Assembly (NCBI GenBank): GCA_002293455.1
Contig: DBDH01000032.1
Span: 1 to 8,301 of the forward strand
Source: Treponema sp. UBA937
GTDB taxonomy: Bacteria > Spirochaetota > Spirochaetia > Treponematales > Breznakiellaceae
DNA length: 8,301 nucleotides
Direction: 5' to 3'
The position numbers and the translations under genes are program-made. The notes under the pieces are model-generated. The model worked only from the letters and a program-made list of their open reading frames with translations, searched no databases and was not told the origin of the DNA. Shown piece by piece: positions 1 through 5,780 of this stretch; positions within the stretch are counted from its first letter, which is position 1; every line of letters begins with the position of its first letter.

Positions 1-628
1 ATTCCTTTCATGCGTTTGCCGTGTTCCTCATGGTATCTTAAAGACTGATCAGACACTAAGGCCCGAAGAAGCCGATCAGCTTGAGAGGCGTTGGGAAAGT
101 AAATACGGACAGGTAAAGGCAGGGCGAAAGATTGCGGTACTCGGTAAGGGTACGAGTTTTGAAGCCTTATCTTTCACACCGGAGCTTATCAAACTCTTTG
201 AACTAAAACGTTGGAACCTGTACACGATACTTGCGAAATATGGTATACCGCCTCGTGTCGCAAACATCAATGACAAGACGACTTCCCTGTCGGGGAAAGA
301 CACATCGGAACAACATTCAGCGTTCTGGAAATATACGCTTATTCCCATTCTTCGCCAATTTGAACAGATTCTTGAGAGCAAGTTTTTTCTTCGTTTTGGA
401 TTGAAAGAACAAGGCGTGTTTGATTTGCGTGATATTCCCGAATTGCAGGAGAGCGAAGACGCGCAATCGAAAAGAGATATTGCGGAAATCAATGCGGGGC
501 TGAAAACCATCAATGATGTATTAAAGGAGAGGGGAAAAGATACAAAGTCTTGGGGCGATATATGGTATAAGCCCAAGAATCTTATTGCGGTAACTGATGA
601 TGCACCGCCGGAGCAAGGCGGTGTGTAG
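1..628 (+). CDS. Phage portal protein, HK97-type, 3' part (5' end outside window)
   Basis: The reading frame is open from position 2 to the TAG at 626-628, giving about 208 residues of a protein whose start lies upstream. The portal forms the dodecameric ring at one capsid vertex through which DNA is packaged and leaves, and to which the tail attaches. The visible part matches the C-terminal half of the HK97/SPP1-like family. There is a 'GILKTDQTL' segment, then a helix 'EEADQLERRWESKYG', an 'AVLGKGTSFEALSFTP' strand region, and 'YGIPPRV', the equivalent of the family's 'GVPP' turn. A long helix with 'SAFWKYTLIPILRQFEQILE' corresponds to the family's stem/wing helix. The tail end is charged and poorly conserved. 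The next gene starts inside the stop codon (TAGTG), so the two are translationally coupled. A TTG at 401 is internal, not a start. The first few residues before 'GILKTDQ' are not recognisable as portal, so a frameshift at the very edge cannot be excluded. Confidence 0.85.
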   Translation, partial: FLSCVCRVPHGILKTDQTLRPEEADQLERRWESKYGQVKAGRKIAVLGKGTSFEALSFTPELIKLFELKRWNLYTILAKYGIPPRVANINDKTTSLSGKDTSEQHSAFWKYTLIPILRQFEQILESKFFLRFGLKEQGVFDLRDIPELQESEDAQSKRDIAEINAGLKTINDVLKERGKDTKSWGDIWYKPKNLIAVTDDAPPEQGGV

Positions 629-1335
629 TGTCTGGGGGAACGCTTGTGATAAGCAGAGAAACCAATAATCATTCTTACTTTAAAATGAAATTGGAAGGGT
701 TCGGCTTCACGAATGTTCATACCACAGACATAGACAGGGACGGACTGTCATTTTTAATTGATGACATACAGCCTGATGCGGTGATTATGTGCGCGCGGTT
801 TTACGAGTGTTCCACGCCGTACATGATGGGAATGCTTCATCAAGAATTTCCGAAGCTCTACCTTTCCGTTTTCAGTGTAGGAGCGTATCCGACTGACCGT
901 GCGATGTATTTTATCATCAATGGGGCGAAAGCGTATGTGTGTACCGCTGATGGGGTTCAACAATGGCATGAAGGTATGGAAGCGATACGGAATCGGCGGA
1001 GCTTTATTCCTGCTTCTGTGCAAGAAAGAATTGACGCACGGATAGAGTACCCTGCTCCGGCTAAAAAACTTACGCCTATCAGGGTGGAAGTTTTACGCTG
1101 TATTTGTAATGGATTCAAAAAAGAAGATATTGCGGATACTTTGGCGATTTGTAAGGCTACCGTGGAAAATCATAAAAAAGAAATATACCGGTCGCTTAAC
1201 GCGCGAAATGATTTTGATTTGTTTGTTGAGGCGCTTGAGCTTGGTATTGTAACGAAAGAGGAATTAGTTTTTCATCATAGAAATTTTGAATGTACGCCAC
1301 TACCGGACAAAAAAAGGAGGAAAGAGAAAAGATGA
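628..1335 (+). CDS. LuxR/NarL-type transcriptional regulator with degenerate receiver domain
   Basis: The protein has 235 residues. Residues 1-125 resemble a response-regulator receiver fold: a first strand 'TLVIS', 'PDAVIMCARF' at 49-58 where a receiver has 'PDLVLLD', and 'GAKAYV' at 99-104. The phospho-acceptor Asp position is Cys55, the acidic pocket after the first strand is 'SRE', and the conserved Lys after 'GYL' appears replaced (around Cys105/Thr106). Phosphorylation is therefore unlikely. Residues 148-208 are a LuxR-type helix-turn-helix: 'LTPIRVEVLRCICNGF', 'KEDIADTLAICKATVENH', then 'KEIYRSL'. This part should bind DNA. The GTG start at 628 overlaps the portal stop and keeps the first strand. 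A GTG at 646 has a better-spaced GGGGGA but would cut that strand off. The 3' end overlaps the protease start (ATGA). A DNA-binding regulator between portal and protease is unusual, and its target is unknown. Confidence 0.8.
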   Translation: MSGGTLVISRETNNHSYFKMKLEGFGFTNVHTTDIDRDGLSFLIDDIQPDAVIMCARFYECSTPYMMGMLHQEFPKLYLSVFSVGAYPTDRAMYFIINGAKAYVCTADGVQQWHEGMEAIRNRRSFIPASVQERIDARIEYPAPAKKLTPIRVEVLRCICNGFKKEDIADTLAICKATVENHKKEIYRSLNARNDFDLFVEALELGIVTKEELVFHHRNFECTPLPDKKRRKEKR

Positions 1336-2000
1336 TTGTCATGACCAAAACCACGAAGGGGAATTATCAAGTAAACACTGCTGATGAATTACTTGATTTT
1401 CTGGGTGTGAAGAAAGAATCAGCAGGGATTCAGAAAGTTAAAAGTGATGTCGAACTTATCGCGTCGGTTCCGTTTTCAATGAGCAAGGAACAATTATCAG
1501 TGAACAATGAAGATGGTATTGCCTGGACGCTTTCTACGTTTGACTTGGACAGGATGGGTGAACGGATTGACCCACAAGGGTGGGACTTCAAGCAGTACGT
1601 GAAGAATCCGATTGTGGAATGGTCTCATCGGTATGAAATTCCGGCTATCGGAAAGATTGACAACTTAACGATTGATGATAACGGTTTGCATGGTCTCATT
1701 ATTTTTAATGATAAATCTTATGACCCGTTTGCCTGGTCGATTGAACAGCGGATAAAAGCCGGAGTGCTCCGGGCGGGTTCGGTTGGGTTTCGTGTTATTG
1801 AGATTGAGATACCGGATAGGAAAACATCTGAGGATGGGACATCGCTTATTTTTAGAAAACAGGAATTGCTTGAGTTTTCAATCTGCAATGTACCTGCTAA
1901 TCCGTTCGCTCTTGCAAAGGCGAAAGAAGAAAGAGACGTGAGAAAAGAACAGGTAAATATTGTTTCTCCGTTCTGGGGAAACTTTATACATAATTTGTGA
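1332..2000 (+). CDS. HK97-family prohead (capsid maturation) protease, S78/U35-type
   Basis: The product has 222 residues and is a serine protease that digests the scaffold part of the capsid protein inside the procapsid before DNA packaging. Visible family features are 'IAWTLSTFDLDRMGERI' (63-79), 'NPIVEWSHRYEIPAIGKI' (92-109) with the likely catalytic His99, 'GLHGLIIFND' (118-127), 'AGVLRAGSVGF' (143-153) with the likely nucleophile Ser150, and 'ELLEFSICNVPANPFAL' (178-194), the usual 'E..EvS.v..PaNp.A' block that supplies the third active-site region. I chose ATG 1332 because a GGAGG lies just upstream (about 1317-1321) and it overlaps the regulator's stop as ATGA. An in-frame ATG at 1290 lies inside the regulator gene and has no such site. 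The N-terminal 45 residues are not conserved. The capsid gene follows after 12 bases, the standard portal-protease-capsid order. Confidence 0.92.
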   Translation: MIVMTKTTKGNYQVNTADELLDFLGVKKESAGIQKVKSDVELIASVPFSMSKEQLSVNNEDGIAWTLSTFDLDRMGERIDPQGWDFKQYVKNPIVEWSHRYEIPAIGKIDNLTIDDNGLHGLIIFNDKSYDPFAWSIEQRIKAGVLRAGSVGFRVIEIEIPDRKTSEDGTSLIFRKQELLEFSICNVPANPFALAKAKEERDVRKEQVNIVSPFWGNFIHNL

Positions 2001-2012
2001 GGAGCATGTTTT
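1998..2012 (+). promoter_or_regulatory. Ribosome binding site of the capsid gene
   Basis: AGGAG at 2000-2004 begins on the last base of the protease stop codon and stands 8 bases before ATG 2013. This is near-ideal spacing and fits the high expression needed for a capsid protein. Confidence 0.7.
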
Positions 2013-3314
2013 ATGAATGAAGAACTTGAGCTTGTGAAAAGGCAATTAGCCGGAATGAAGAAAATTGAGCAGACAGGGTTTACCAACACGGAAACGGCAA
2101 CGGTATATTTTCGAGAAAAAGAATTGATTCTTGAAGGTATAGTCAAAACACTTGAAACGGTTACGGTGCAGGAAACTTCCGAAGTGGAAGCACTCAAGAG
2201 TACCGTAAAATCACTGCGGGAAGAAATCAAGGGACAGGCGAAAAGCCCTCGTGAACTTACACGGCGGGAATTCCTTTCTAATCTTGGAAAAGGGCTTGTT
2301 GCTGCTTGGATTGGAAATCACAAGACGCTTGCAGAGTTGTCATTTAGTCCGAACTTAAAGTCAGATAATTGGACGAATCCGAAAGATGTTATCTGGGGTG
2401 AAAAAGGTTGGTCAATTTCTAAGGCTGCTTTGGGTGAACCGATGGGTAATCTTGCAACGAATGACCAGTATTTGATCAACCCGATTTATGAAAGAGAAAT
2501 CCTGACGGAAGCTTCAAAAAAATCAGTCATGATGCATCTGGTTCGCCATCGTCCGATGGCAGGACCTTCAATATTCCTGCCTACAAGAGACAGAGGCGGT
2601 GTTGAGCTTCATTGGCTTACTGCTTACGGACAGCAAATCAAAGGCTCAAAGCCGAAGGGTGCGGAACGGGTTGAACTCAAGGCGTATACGCTCGCCGGAT
2701 ATATTCCGTGGTTCGATGAGTTTGGAGAAGATGCTTTTATTGAACTTGCTTTGATGTTCATTGATGAGTTCATCGAAGTGTACGGGCAAGAATTTGACCG
2801 TCAGTGTTTGCTTGCTGATGATGACCCGTTTACCGGAGCTATGGCGGTGGCGGATTCAACAAAGGTTGCCATTCAAGGTGCGAATATCAATGCGCTGACG
2901 TGGAAGGATTTTAGAGACGCTGTGTACAAAGTGCCTGCAGAAGAACGTAAAGATTGTTCGTGGTTTTTGAATGAGACTGTACTCAATCACGCCGTAAATA
3001 TTGAAGACGCGAATGGTCAGCCGATTTGGCGGCGTCCGACTGAATCAATGCCGGGGAAACTTGACTTATATCCCTATCATGAAGTATCTATCATGCCGCA
3101 GTTTACCGACATTACCACTGACAAGCCGTTCGCTGTTTTCATGAATCCTCGTAGGATTCAACACGGAAACCGAAACGGTATTGAAATCAAGAAGTTTGAC
3201 GGTACTACGGAAAGTATGGAGTACGGGGAATTATTCCTCCGGTTTCGCAAGCGGGATGGTTTCCTTGTAACACGTCCGAAAGGGAATATTGTTGTGTTGA
3301 AGACGAAGGCGTGA
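2013..3314 (+). CDS. Major capsid protein, HK97 fold, with N-terminal scaffold-like (delta) domain
   Basis: The protein has 433 residues, a typical length for an HK97-type capsid precursor. Residues 1-75 are charged and helical, probably a coiled coil ('EVEALKSTVKSLREEIK' at 57-73), as in the delta domain that acts as an internal scaffold and is removed by the prohead protease. Later segments fit the family's shell domain: 'LATNDQYLINPIYEREIL', a 'MHLVRHRPMAGPSIFLP' strand region, a central 'YTLAGYIPWFDEFGEDAF' where the substrate-like P domain strand precedes the long helix, and 'FDRQCLLADDDPFTGAM'. The C-terminal part has 'CSWFLNETVLNHAV', 'LDLYPYHEVSIMPQF' and 'FLRFRKRDGFLVTRP'. The exact cleavage site is not evident. 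It lies directly downstream of the protease and is the last gene before a strong terminator. Family assignment rests on pattern and position and is firm. Confidence 0.9.
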   Translation: MNEELELVKRQLAGMKKIEQTGFTNTETATVYFREKELILEGIVKTLETVTVQETSEVEALKSTVKSLREEIKGQAKSPRELTRREFLSNLGKGLVAAWIGNHKTLAELSFSPNLKSDNWTNPKDVIWGEKGWSISKAALGEPMGNLATNDQYLINPIYEREILTEASKKSVMMHLVRHRPMAGPSIFLPTRDRGGVELHWLTAYGQQIKGSKPKGAERVELKAYTLAGYIPWFDEFGEDAFIELALMFIDEFIEVYGQEFDRQCLLADDDPFTGAMAVADSTKVAIQGANINALTWKDFRDAVYKVPAEERKDCSWFLNETVLNHAVNIEDANGQPIWRRPTESMPGKLDLYPYHEVSIMPQFTDITTDKPFAVFMNPRRIQHGNRNGIEIKKFDGTTESMEYGELFLRFRKRDGFLVTRPKGNIVVLKTKA

Positions 3315-3332
3315 GAAAAGAAAATAGGAAAG

Positions 3333-3364
3333 AGCCGTCCAGTATTATCAGGGCGGCTTTTGCC
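3333..3364 (+). terminator. Rho-independent terminator of the head-gene operon
   Basis: The arms AGCCGTCC (3333-3340... starting at the A after 'ag') and GGGCGGCT (3351-3358) form an 8-bp stem with one T-G pair around a 10-base loop. TTTT follows, with a second T-run at 3366-3372. It lies about 20 bases after the capsid stop, so the transcript of the portal-to-capsid genes should end here. Confidence 0.8.
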
Positions 3365-3377
3365 GTTTTTTTCTGTA

Positions 3378-3412
3378 TTGACAAAAGAGTTCATAAAGAT
3401 ACAGAATATAAT
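3378..3412 (+). promoter_or_regulatory. Possible promoter of the HNH gene
   Basis: There is a consensus TTGACA at 3378-3383 and a consensus TATAAT at 3407-3412, directly after the head-operon terminator and before the HNH gene. The 23-base spacing is longer than the usual 16-18, so they may not pair. Either element could work with a weaker partner. The position fits an independently transcribed cassette. Confidence 0.35.
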
Positions 3413-3439
3413 CATGATGTTGGGTTAACTTGGTTGCCA

Positions 3440-3451
3440 ATACTCTACTTA
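3440..3451 (+). repeat. Left arm of 12-bp inverted repeat around the HNH gene
   Basis: ATACTCTACTTA here is the exact reverse complement of 3895-3906. Weaker similarity continues outwards: TGATGT..GGTTA at about 3416-3428 matches the complement of the bases at about 3912-3925 with gaps. The core motif TAGAGTAT also recurs at 4366-4373. Confidence 0.6.
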
Positions 3452-3496
3452 TTCCGTTGTGATGTTATTTCAATAAATCAATAAGGATGGTAGATT

Positions 3497-3880
3497 ATGA
3501 ATAGAGCAATTAAGGATTTCTGGGAACATGAATTCGGTTCAAAAGAAATCGCTTATGATTTCTCCGGATTGGAAGTTCATAAATGTGCTTATGGACAAAG
3601 TGGTTCAAGATTCGGTTGGAATGTTGACCATATTCTTCCAAAAAGCAGAGGTGGAACTGATGATTTTAATAATCTTCAAATTACACATATGAATACCAAT
3701 GCTGAACGTGGGAACAGATTAACATTTTGGTTAGATGATATTCTAATCAATGGAAAACCCTGTCAGGTATCTTATCAGGTAAAAAGAGCTTCAAAATGTC
3801 ATAATGATGATAATGTTGCAAACTATTTTAACAGTTATAATGGGAAAAAGTATTGCATGGTCATTATGGATATTGTTTGA
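3497..3880 (+). CDS. HNH endonuclease
   Basis: The protein has 127 residues. The HNH beta-beta-alpha-metal motif is clear at 41-73: 'WNVDHILPKSRGG' with Asp44-His45, 'DDFNNLQITH' with the central Asn59, and Asn68 in 'NTNAERGNR' at the position of the third H/N. The two Cys residues that often bind structural zinc are absent (His64 and Thr67 stand there), as in the non-zinc subgroup with 'N..N..kG'. Such proteins nick or cut DNA with one divalent metal. Phage homologues help packaging when beside terminase, or act as homing or defence nucleases. Here it stands alone after the capsid terminator, with its own possible promoter, an AAGGA site at 3483-3487 nine bases before ATG, and its own terminator. 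It is clearly more AT-rich than the head genes, and an inverted repeat brackets it. This suggests a late-acquired cassette. The substrate is unknown. Confidence 0.85.
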   Translation: MNRAIKDFWEHEFGSKEIAYDFSGLEVHKCAYGQSGSRFGWNVDHILPKSRGGTDDFNNLQITHMNTNAERGNRLTFWLDDILINGKPCQVSYQVKRASKCHNDDNVANYFNSYNGKKYCMVIMDIV

Positions 3881-3894
3881 ACTATTTTAGAGAT

Positions 3895-3906
3895 TAAGTA
3901 GAGTAT
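3895..3906 (-). repeat. Right arm of 12-bp inverted repeat around the HNH gene
   Basis: TAAGTAGAGTAT is the exact reverse complement of 3440-3451. The interval between arms is about 440 bases and contains the whole HNH gene and nothing else. Confidence 0.6.
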
Positions 3907-3928
3907 AAGGATAACCTGACATCATTTT

Positions 3929-3965
3929 GAGCCGTTCAGTTCGATTTACTGGATGGCTCTTTTTT
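3929..3965 (+). terminator. Rho-independent terminator after the HNH gene
   Basis: GAGCCGTTCAG (3929-3939) pairs with CTGGATGGCTC (3949-3959) in an 11-bp stem (two wobble pairs) with a 9-base loop, followed by six T's. The T-run is on the plus side only. The left arm resembles the capsid-operon terminator (AGCCGT.CAGT shared), suggesting a common phage origin or duplication. Confidence 0.85.
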
Positions 3966-4062
3966 ATACTGCTTCAAGTTTTAATGATTCCGGCATGTTG
4001 AAATTATGCTGATATGTACCATGCAACAGGATCGATGGTTTGTTCTTTGATATGATAATCAC
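3964..4062 (-). CDS. Possible 32-aa peptide at the end of the minus operon
   Basis: A GTG at 4062-4060 overlaps the TAG of the preceding minus-strand gene (TAGTG, the same arrangement as the portal/regulator junction). It opens a 32-codon frame ending in TAA at 3966-3964, just beside the plus-strand terminator. AAGGAG lies about 12 bases upstream inside the preceding gene, which is a long spacing. The residues include 'SKNKPSILLHGTY' and end 'MPESLKLEAV', a mixed, protein-like composition without membrane segment. I do not recognise it. It could be a real small protein, the remnant of a longer gene, or chance. Confidence 0.35.
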   Translation of the reverse strand: MIIISKNKPSILLHGTYQHNFNMPESLKLEAV

Positions 4063-4349
4063 TATGTTTCTATACTCCTTAAAAAATTATGTAATGCGTT
4101 TTCATATTCTTCTTTTTTTAAAAAAGAAACGAATGAATGAAAATTGATGTCGGAAAAACGATATTCAATTTCTGCCATCATTTCATAATTATGGCATGAT
4201 CGCATTGCTTTATGATGTCCTATTGCAGTTCTTATGTCTGATTCGGAAACGATATATTTTTTCCGTGCGTTCAGATTCCTTGCTCTGTCTTTTTTGCTGT
4301 CCGGCAAATAATCAAAACAATCAAGACTGAGATATTCGGTTTTGTTCAT
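4062..4349 (-). CDS. Hypothetical protein, 95 aa
   Basis: I do not recognise this protein. It starts at ATG 4349-4347, with AAGGA about 7 bases upstream, and ends TAG at 4064-4062. It is hydrophilic, with a basic N-terminal half ('DSKKDRARNLNARKKY' at 17-32) and mixed acidic/aromatic C-terminal half. Pairs such as 'HHKAMRSCHNYEMMAEIEYRF' give it several His and Tyr residues but no obvious metal motif. No signal peptide or membrane helix is visible. It follows the J-domain gene on the same strand after a 55-base gap that contains a GC-rich stem-loop (4376-4393). It is probably the fourth gene of the minus-strand operon. The length and composition suit a small regulatory or phage accessory protein, but no function can be given. 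Confidence 0.6.
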   Translation of the reverse strand: MNKTEYLSLDCFDYLPDSKKDRARNLNARKKYIVSESDIRTAIGHHKAMRSCHNYEMMAEIEYRFSDINFHSFVSFLKKEEYENALHNFLRSIET

Positions 4350-4375
4350 GGTATAATCCTTGTCATAGAGTATTA

Positions 4376-4393
4376 CCCCCGCACAAGCGGGGG
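4376..4393 (-). repeat. GC-rich stem-loop between minus-strand genes
   Basis: CCCCCGC and GCGGGGG form a perfect 7-bp stem around ACAA (TTGT on the transcript). It lies between the J-domain gene and the 95-aa gene. No T-run follows in the minus direction, so a simple terminator is unlikely. A relative lies at 5232-5250. Confidence 0.6.
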
Positions 4394-4403
4394 CATGAAA
4401 TGA

Positions 4404-4919
4404 TTACGCTGTTATCCTTGCAGGATATGTTTTCTTTTCCTCGTCCTTTTCTTCTTTGTCTTTTTTGTTGACTTTTTGACTGCCTTTTCTGGCTCTGATG
4501 TCGTCCAATGTTTCAAAACCTGCTCTTCGTTTTTTGTGGGTTCCCGAATATACCCACGCAAAATGTTTACTGGAAAACCAGAAGCCCAGTTCTTTGAGTT
4601 CGTCTTTTACCGCTTTGGAATTGAAACAGTAAATCCAAAAGCCGATGATTTCAATTTGACAGTCAAGGTGTATAATTTTTTCAAGAATAGCTTGAAAACG
4701 TGTTACGGTTTCTTCCTTTGGTTCCCATTCGTTATCTTTGCAATATGAATGATACGAATGAGACATGAATGTTTTTAAGAAGGTATTGAATTGAGCGATG
4801 ATGTCTTTTGTGATTGCTTCACCTTCTTCCCCTGCATGGTCGGGATGGTATTGTTTGAGTAATTCCCGATATTGCTTTTTTGCTTCTTCGACGGATTTAC
4901 ATTGTTGAAAATAGTTCAT
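4404..4919 (-). CDS. J-domain (DnaJ-like) protein of mobile-element type
   Basis: The protein has 171 residues. The N-terminal 50 residues form a short J domain: 'FQQCKSVEEAKKQYRELLKQ', then the signature 'YHPD' with His25-Pro26-Asp27, then helix 'TKDIIAQFNTFLKTF'. The HPD loop stimulates Hsp70 (DnaK) ATPase. Residues 86-150 carry a second conserved block, 'IEIIGFWIYCFN' followed by 'LKELGFWFSSKHFAWVY' and 'ETLDDIRARKGSQKV'. This resembles the 'W.W..G.T...K..LK..GF.WS..k..WY' domain of J proteins found in phages and conjugative elements. The last 20 residues are Lys/Glu rich. There is no zinc-finger or substrate-binding domain of true DnaJ. AAGGAG precedes the ATG at 4919, 12 bases after the upstream gene's stop, so it is in the same operon. 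It may recruit host DnaK to a phage or element complex. The client is unknown. Confidence 0.85.
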   Translation of the reverse strand: MNYFQQCKSVEEAKKQYRELLKQYHPDHAGEEGEAITKDIIAQFNTFLKTFMSHSYHSYCKDNEWEPKEETVTRFQAILEKIIHLDCQIEIIGFWIYCFNSKAVKDELKELGFWFSSKHFAWVYSGTHKKRRAGFETLDDIRARKGSQKVNKKDKEEKDEEKKTYPARITA

Positions 4920-4931
4920 TTTGAAAACTCC

Positions 4932-5216
4932 TTAAAATAATTCTTTTTGTCCGCAGTCTAGGACCGGCGGTTTTGCGGGGCTGTTTGGATAGACCCCATG
5001 TAAATTGGCAATGTAAGCATGTGCCTGCGGTAAGGTTTGAAATATGCGGGATAAAGTAAGTAATGTATGTTCATAAGGCTGAAAGGGAATGTCTGTACAA
5101 GCGGCATAGGTACTTATGATTGAAGTATGGACTAACTGCGGCTTGCCGTTGATAAAAGAAAAATCCGCATATACCTGATAATGAAGACTATTCCTGTGGT
5201 ACTGTTTACCCTGCAT
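4932..5216 (-). CDS. Hypothetical protein, 94 aa
   Basis: I do not recognise this protein. I chose ATG 5216-5214 because a strong AAAGGAGG lies 6-7 bases upstream (about 5223-5230). An in-frame ATG at 5261 would add 15 residues ('MLIIPGFVPGKGGFN') but would place the hairpin 5232-5250 and the Shine-Dalgarno inside the coding region, and it lacks its own site. The product is rich in aromatic and His residues, has 'GKPQLVHTSIISTYAACTD' in the middle and a helical 'LLTLSRIFQTLPQAHAYIANL' stretch, and ends 'LDCGQKELF'. No membrane segment or known motif is apparent. It stands between the CxxC protein and the J-domain gene, 12 bases before the latter, so all three are probably one transcript. It is likely a small phage or mobile-element accessory protein. 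Confidence 0.65.
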   Translation of the reverse strand: MQGKQYHRNSLHYQVYADFSFINGKPQLVHTSIISTYAACTDIPFQPYEHTLLTLSRIFQTLPQAHAYIANLHGVYPNSPAKPPVLDCGQKELF

Positions 5217-5222
5217 GTTGAA

Positions 5223-5250
5223 ACCTCCTTTCCCCGGCACAAAGCCGGGG
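5223..5250 (-). promoter_or_regulatory. Stem-loop abutting a strong ribosome binding site
   Basis: CCCCGGC (5232-5238) and GCCGGGG (5244-5250) pair around ACAAA (TTTGT in the transcript). On the minus strand the stem ends one or two bases before AAAGGAGG of the 94-aa gene. It could block read-through, protect the mRNA end after processing, or tune initiation. The sequence resembles the stem-loop at 4376-4393. Confidence 0.55.
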
Positions 5251-5260
5251 ATTATTAACA

Positions 5261-5515
5261 TTACATTGCTTCTAAAAGTTCTGACTTTTCTTCTTCTGTG
5301 AGCGGACTACTAAAGGCACAGACTTTGCACCGTGATTTGTCTTTGCATGAGAGACAGACTTGTACTGTGTCCATGTAGAAAGGTAAGTTTTTGACTACAT
5401 AGTCGATGGTTGATGTCATGGGCATTTTAAGAGACCACGCCAGACGACGGACGGAGACGGATGCGACTTCCGAGAATTGCGGAGTATAGTACCGCTTGTT
5501 GGTTTCGTTATTCAT
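5261..5515 (-). CDS. Small CxxC...CxxC protein, possible zinc-binding regulator, 84 aa
   Basis: The 84-residue product is the first gene of the minus operon. It has a basic N-terminal half with 'VASVSVRRLAWSLKMPMTSTIDYVV' split over residues 16-41, which could form two helices resembling a short DNA-binding helix pair. Cys54, Cys57, Cys63 and Cys66 follow in 'CLSCKDKSRCKVC', a CxxC-x5-CxxC pattern that would bind one zinc ion. A short acidic helix ends the protein. ATG 5515-5513 is preceded by GGGGGTT 7 bases upstream, a weak ribosome site. I do not know the family. A small zinc-binding DNA-binding or adaptor protein is the simplest reading, and it is inference. Its stop codon is followed by a stem-loop and the next gene's strong ribosome site. 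The start faces the long structured region 5516-6220, where its promoter must lie. Confidence 0.65.
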   Translation of the reverse strand: MNNETNKRYYTPQFSEVASVSVRRLAWSLKMPMTSTIDYVVKNLPFYMDTVQVCLSCKDKSRCKVCAFSSPLTEEEKSELLEAM

Positions 5516-5624
5516 GGAATAACCCCCAGATTTGATGTACGCCCCGATAGCTAAGACCGGGGAACGTGAAGGAAAACCCGTTGACTTTCAAAGTCCCCCC
5601 CTTTGTTGCACCTGCCCAACGGCC

Positions 5625-5682
5625 GGCGGGGGGGTGGGTTTTTTGCCCTCACTTTTTTCGGGCAAAAACCCGCCCCCCCGCC
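5625..5682. repeat. Long GC-rich hairpin with 7-G and 7-C runs
   Basis: The arm at 5625-5648 (GGC, seven G's with the preceding base pattern, T, GGG, T6, GCCC) pairs with the arm at 5660-5682 (GGGC, A5, CCCG, seven C's, GCC). This gives about 23 bp with one bulged T and one T-G pair. The loop is TCACTTTTTTC. No T-run follows on either strand, so it is not an ordinary terminator. The G-run arm could also form a G-quadruplex-like structure. Confidence 0.8.
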
Positions 5683-5765
5683 CGCTGTGGAGAAATGCTT
5701 TCGCGGCGAATAGAAAAGCAGCGCCCAGCGTGTTATGTTTTACTTACGGAATCTTGAACACGTTC

Positions 5766-5780
5766 CCCTGTCCCGCAGGG
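5766..5780. repeat. Short hairpin adjoining the 16-bp hairpin
   Basis: CCCTG and CAGGG pair around TCCCG. It ends on the base before the next hairpin begins, so the two stems could stack coaxially in an RNA or single-stranded DNA. Confidence 0.5.

Noticed and set aside
76..720. 214-codon open frame on the minus strand
   Set aside because: It lies antisense to the portal gene, which has clear family motifs. It has no ribosome site and an unstructured Ser/Phe-rich composition.
1718..2230. 170-codon open frame on the minus strand
   Set aside because: It is antisense to the protease and capsid genes, low in complexity (Ser/Val/Thr rich), and has no start context.
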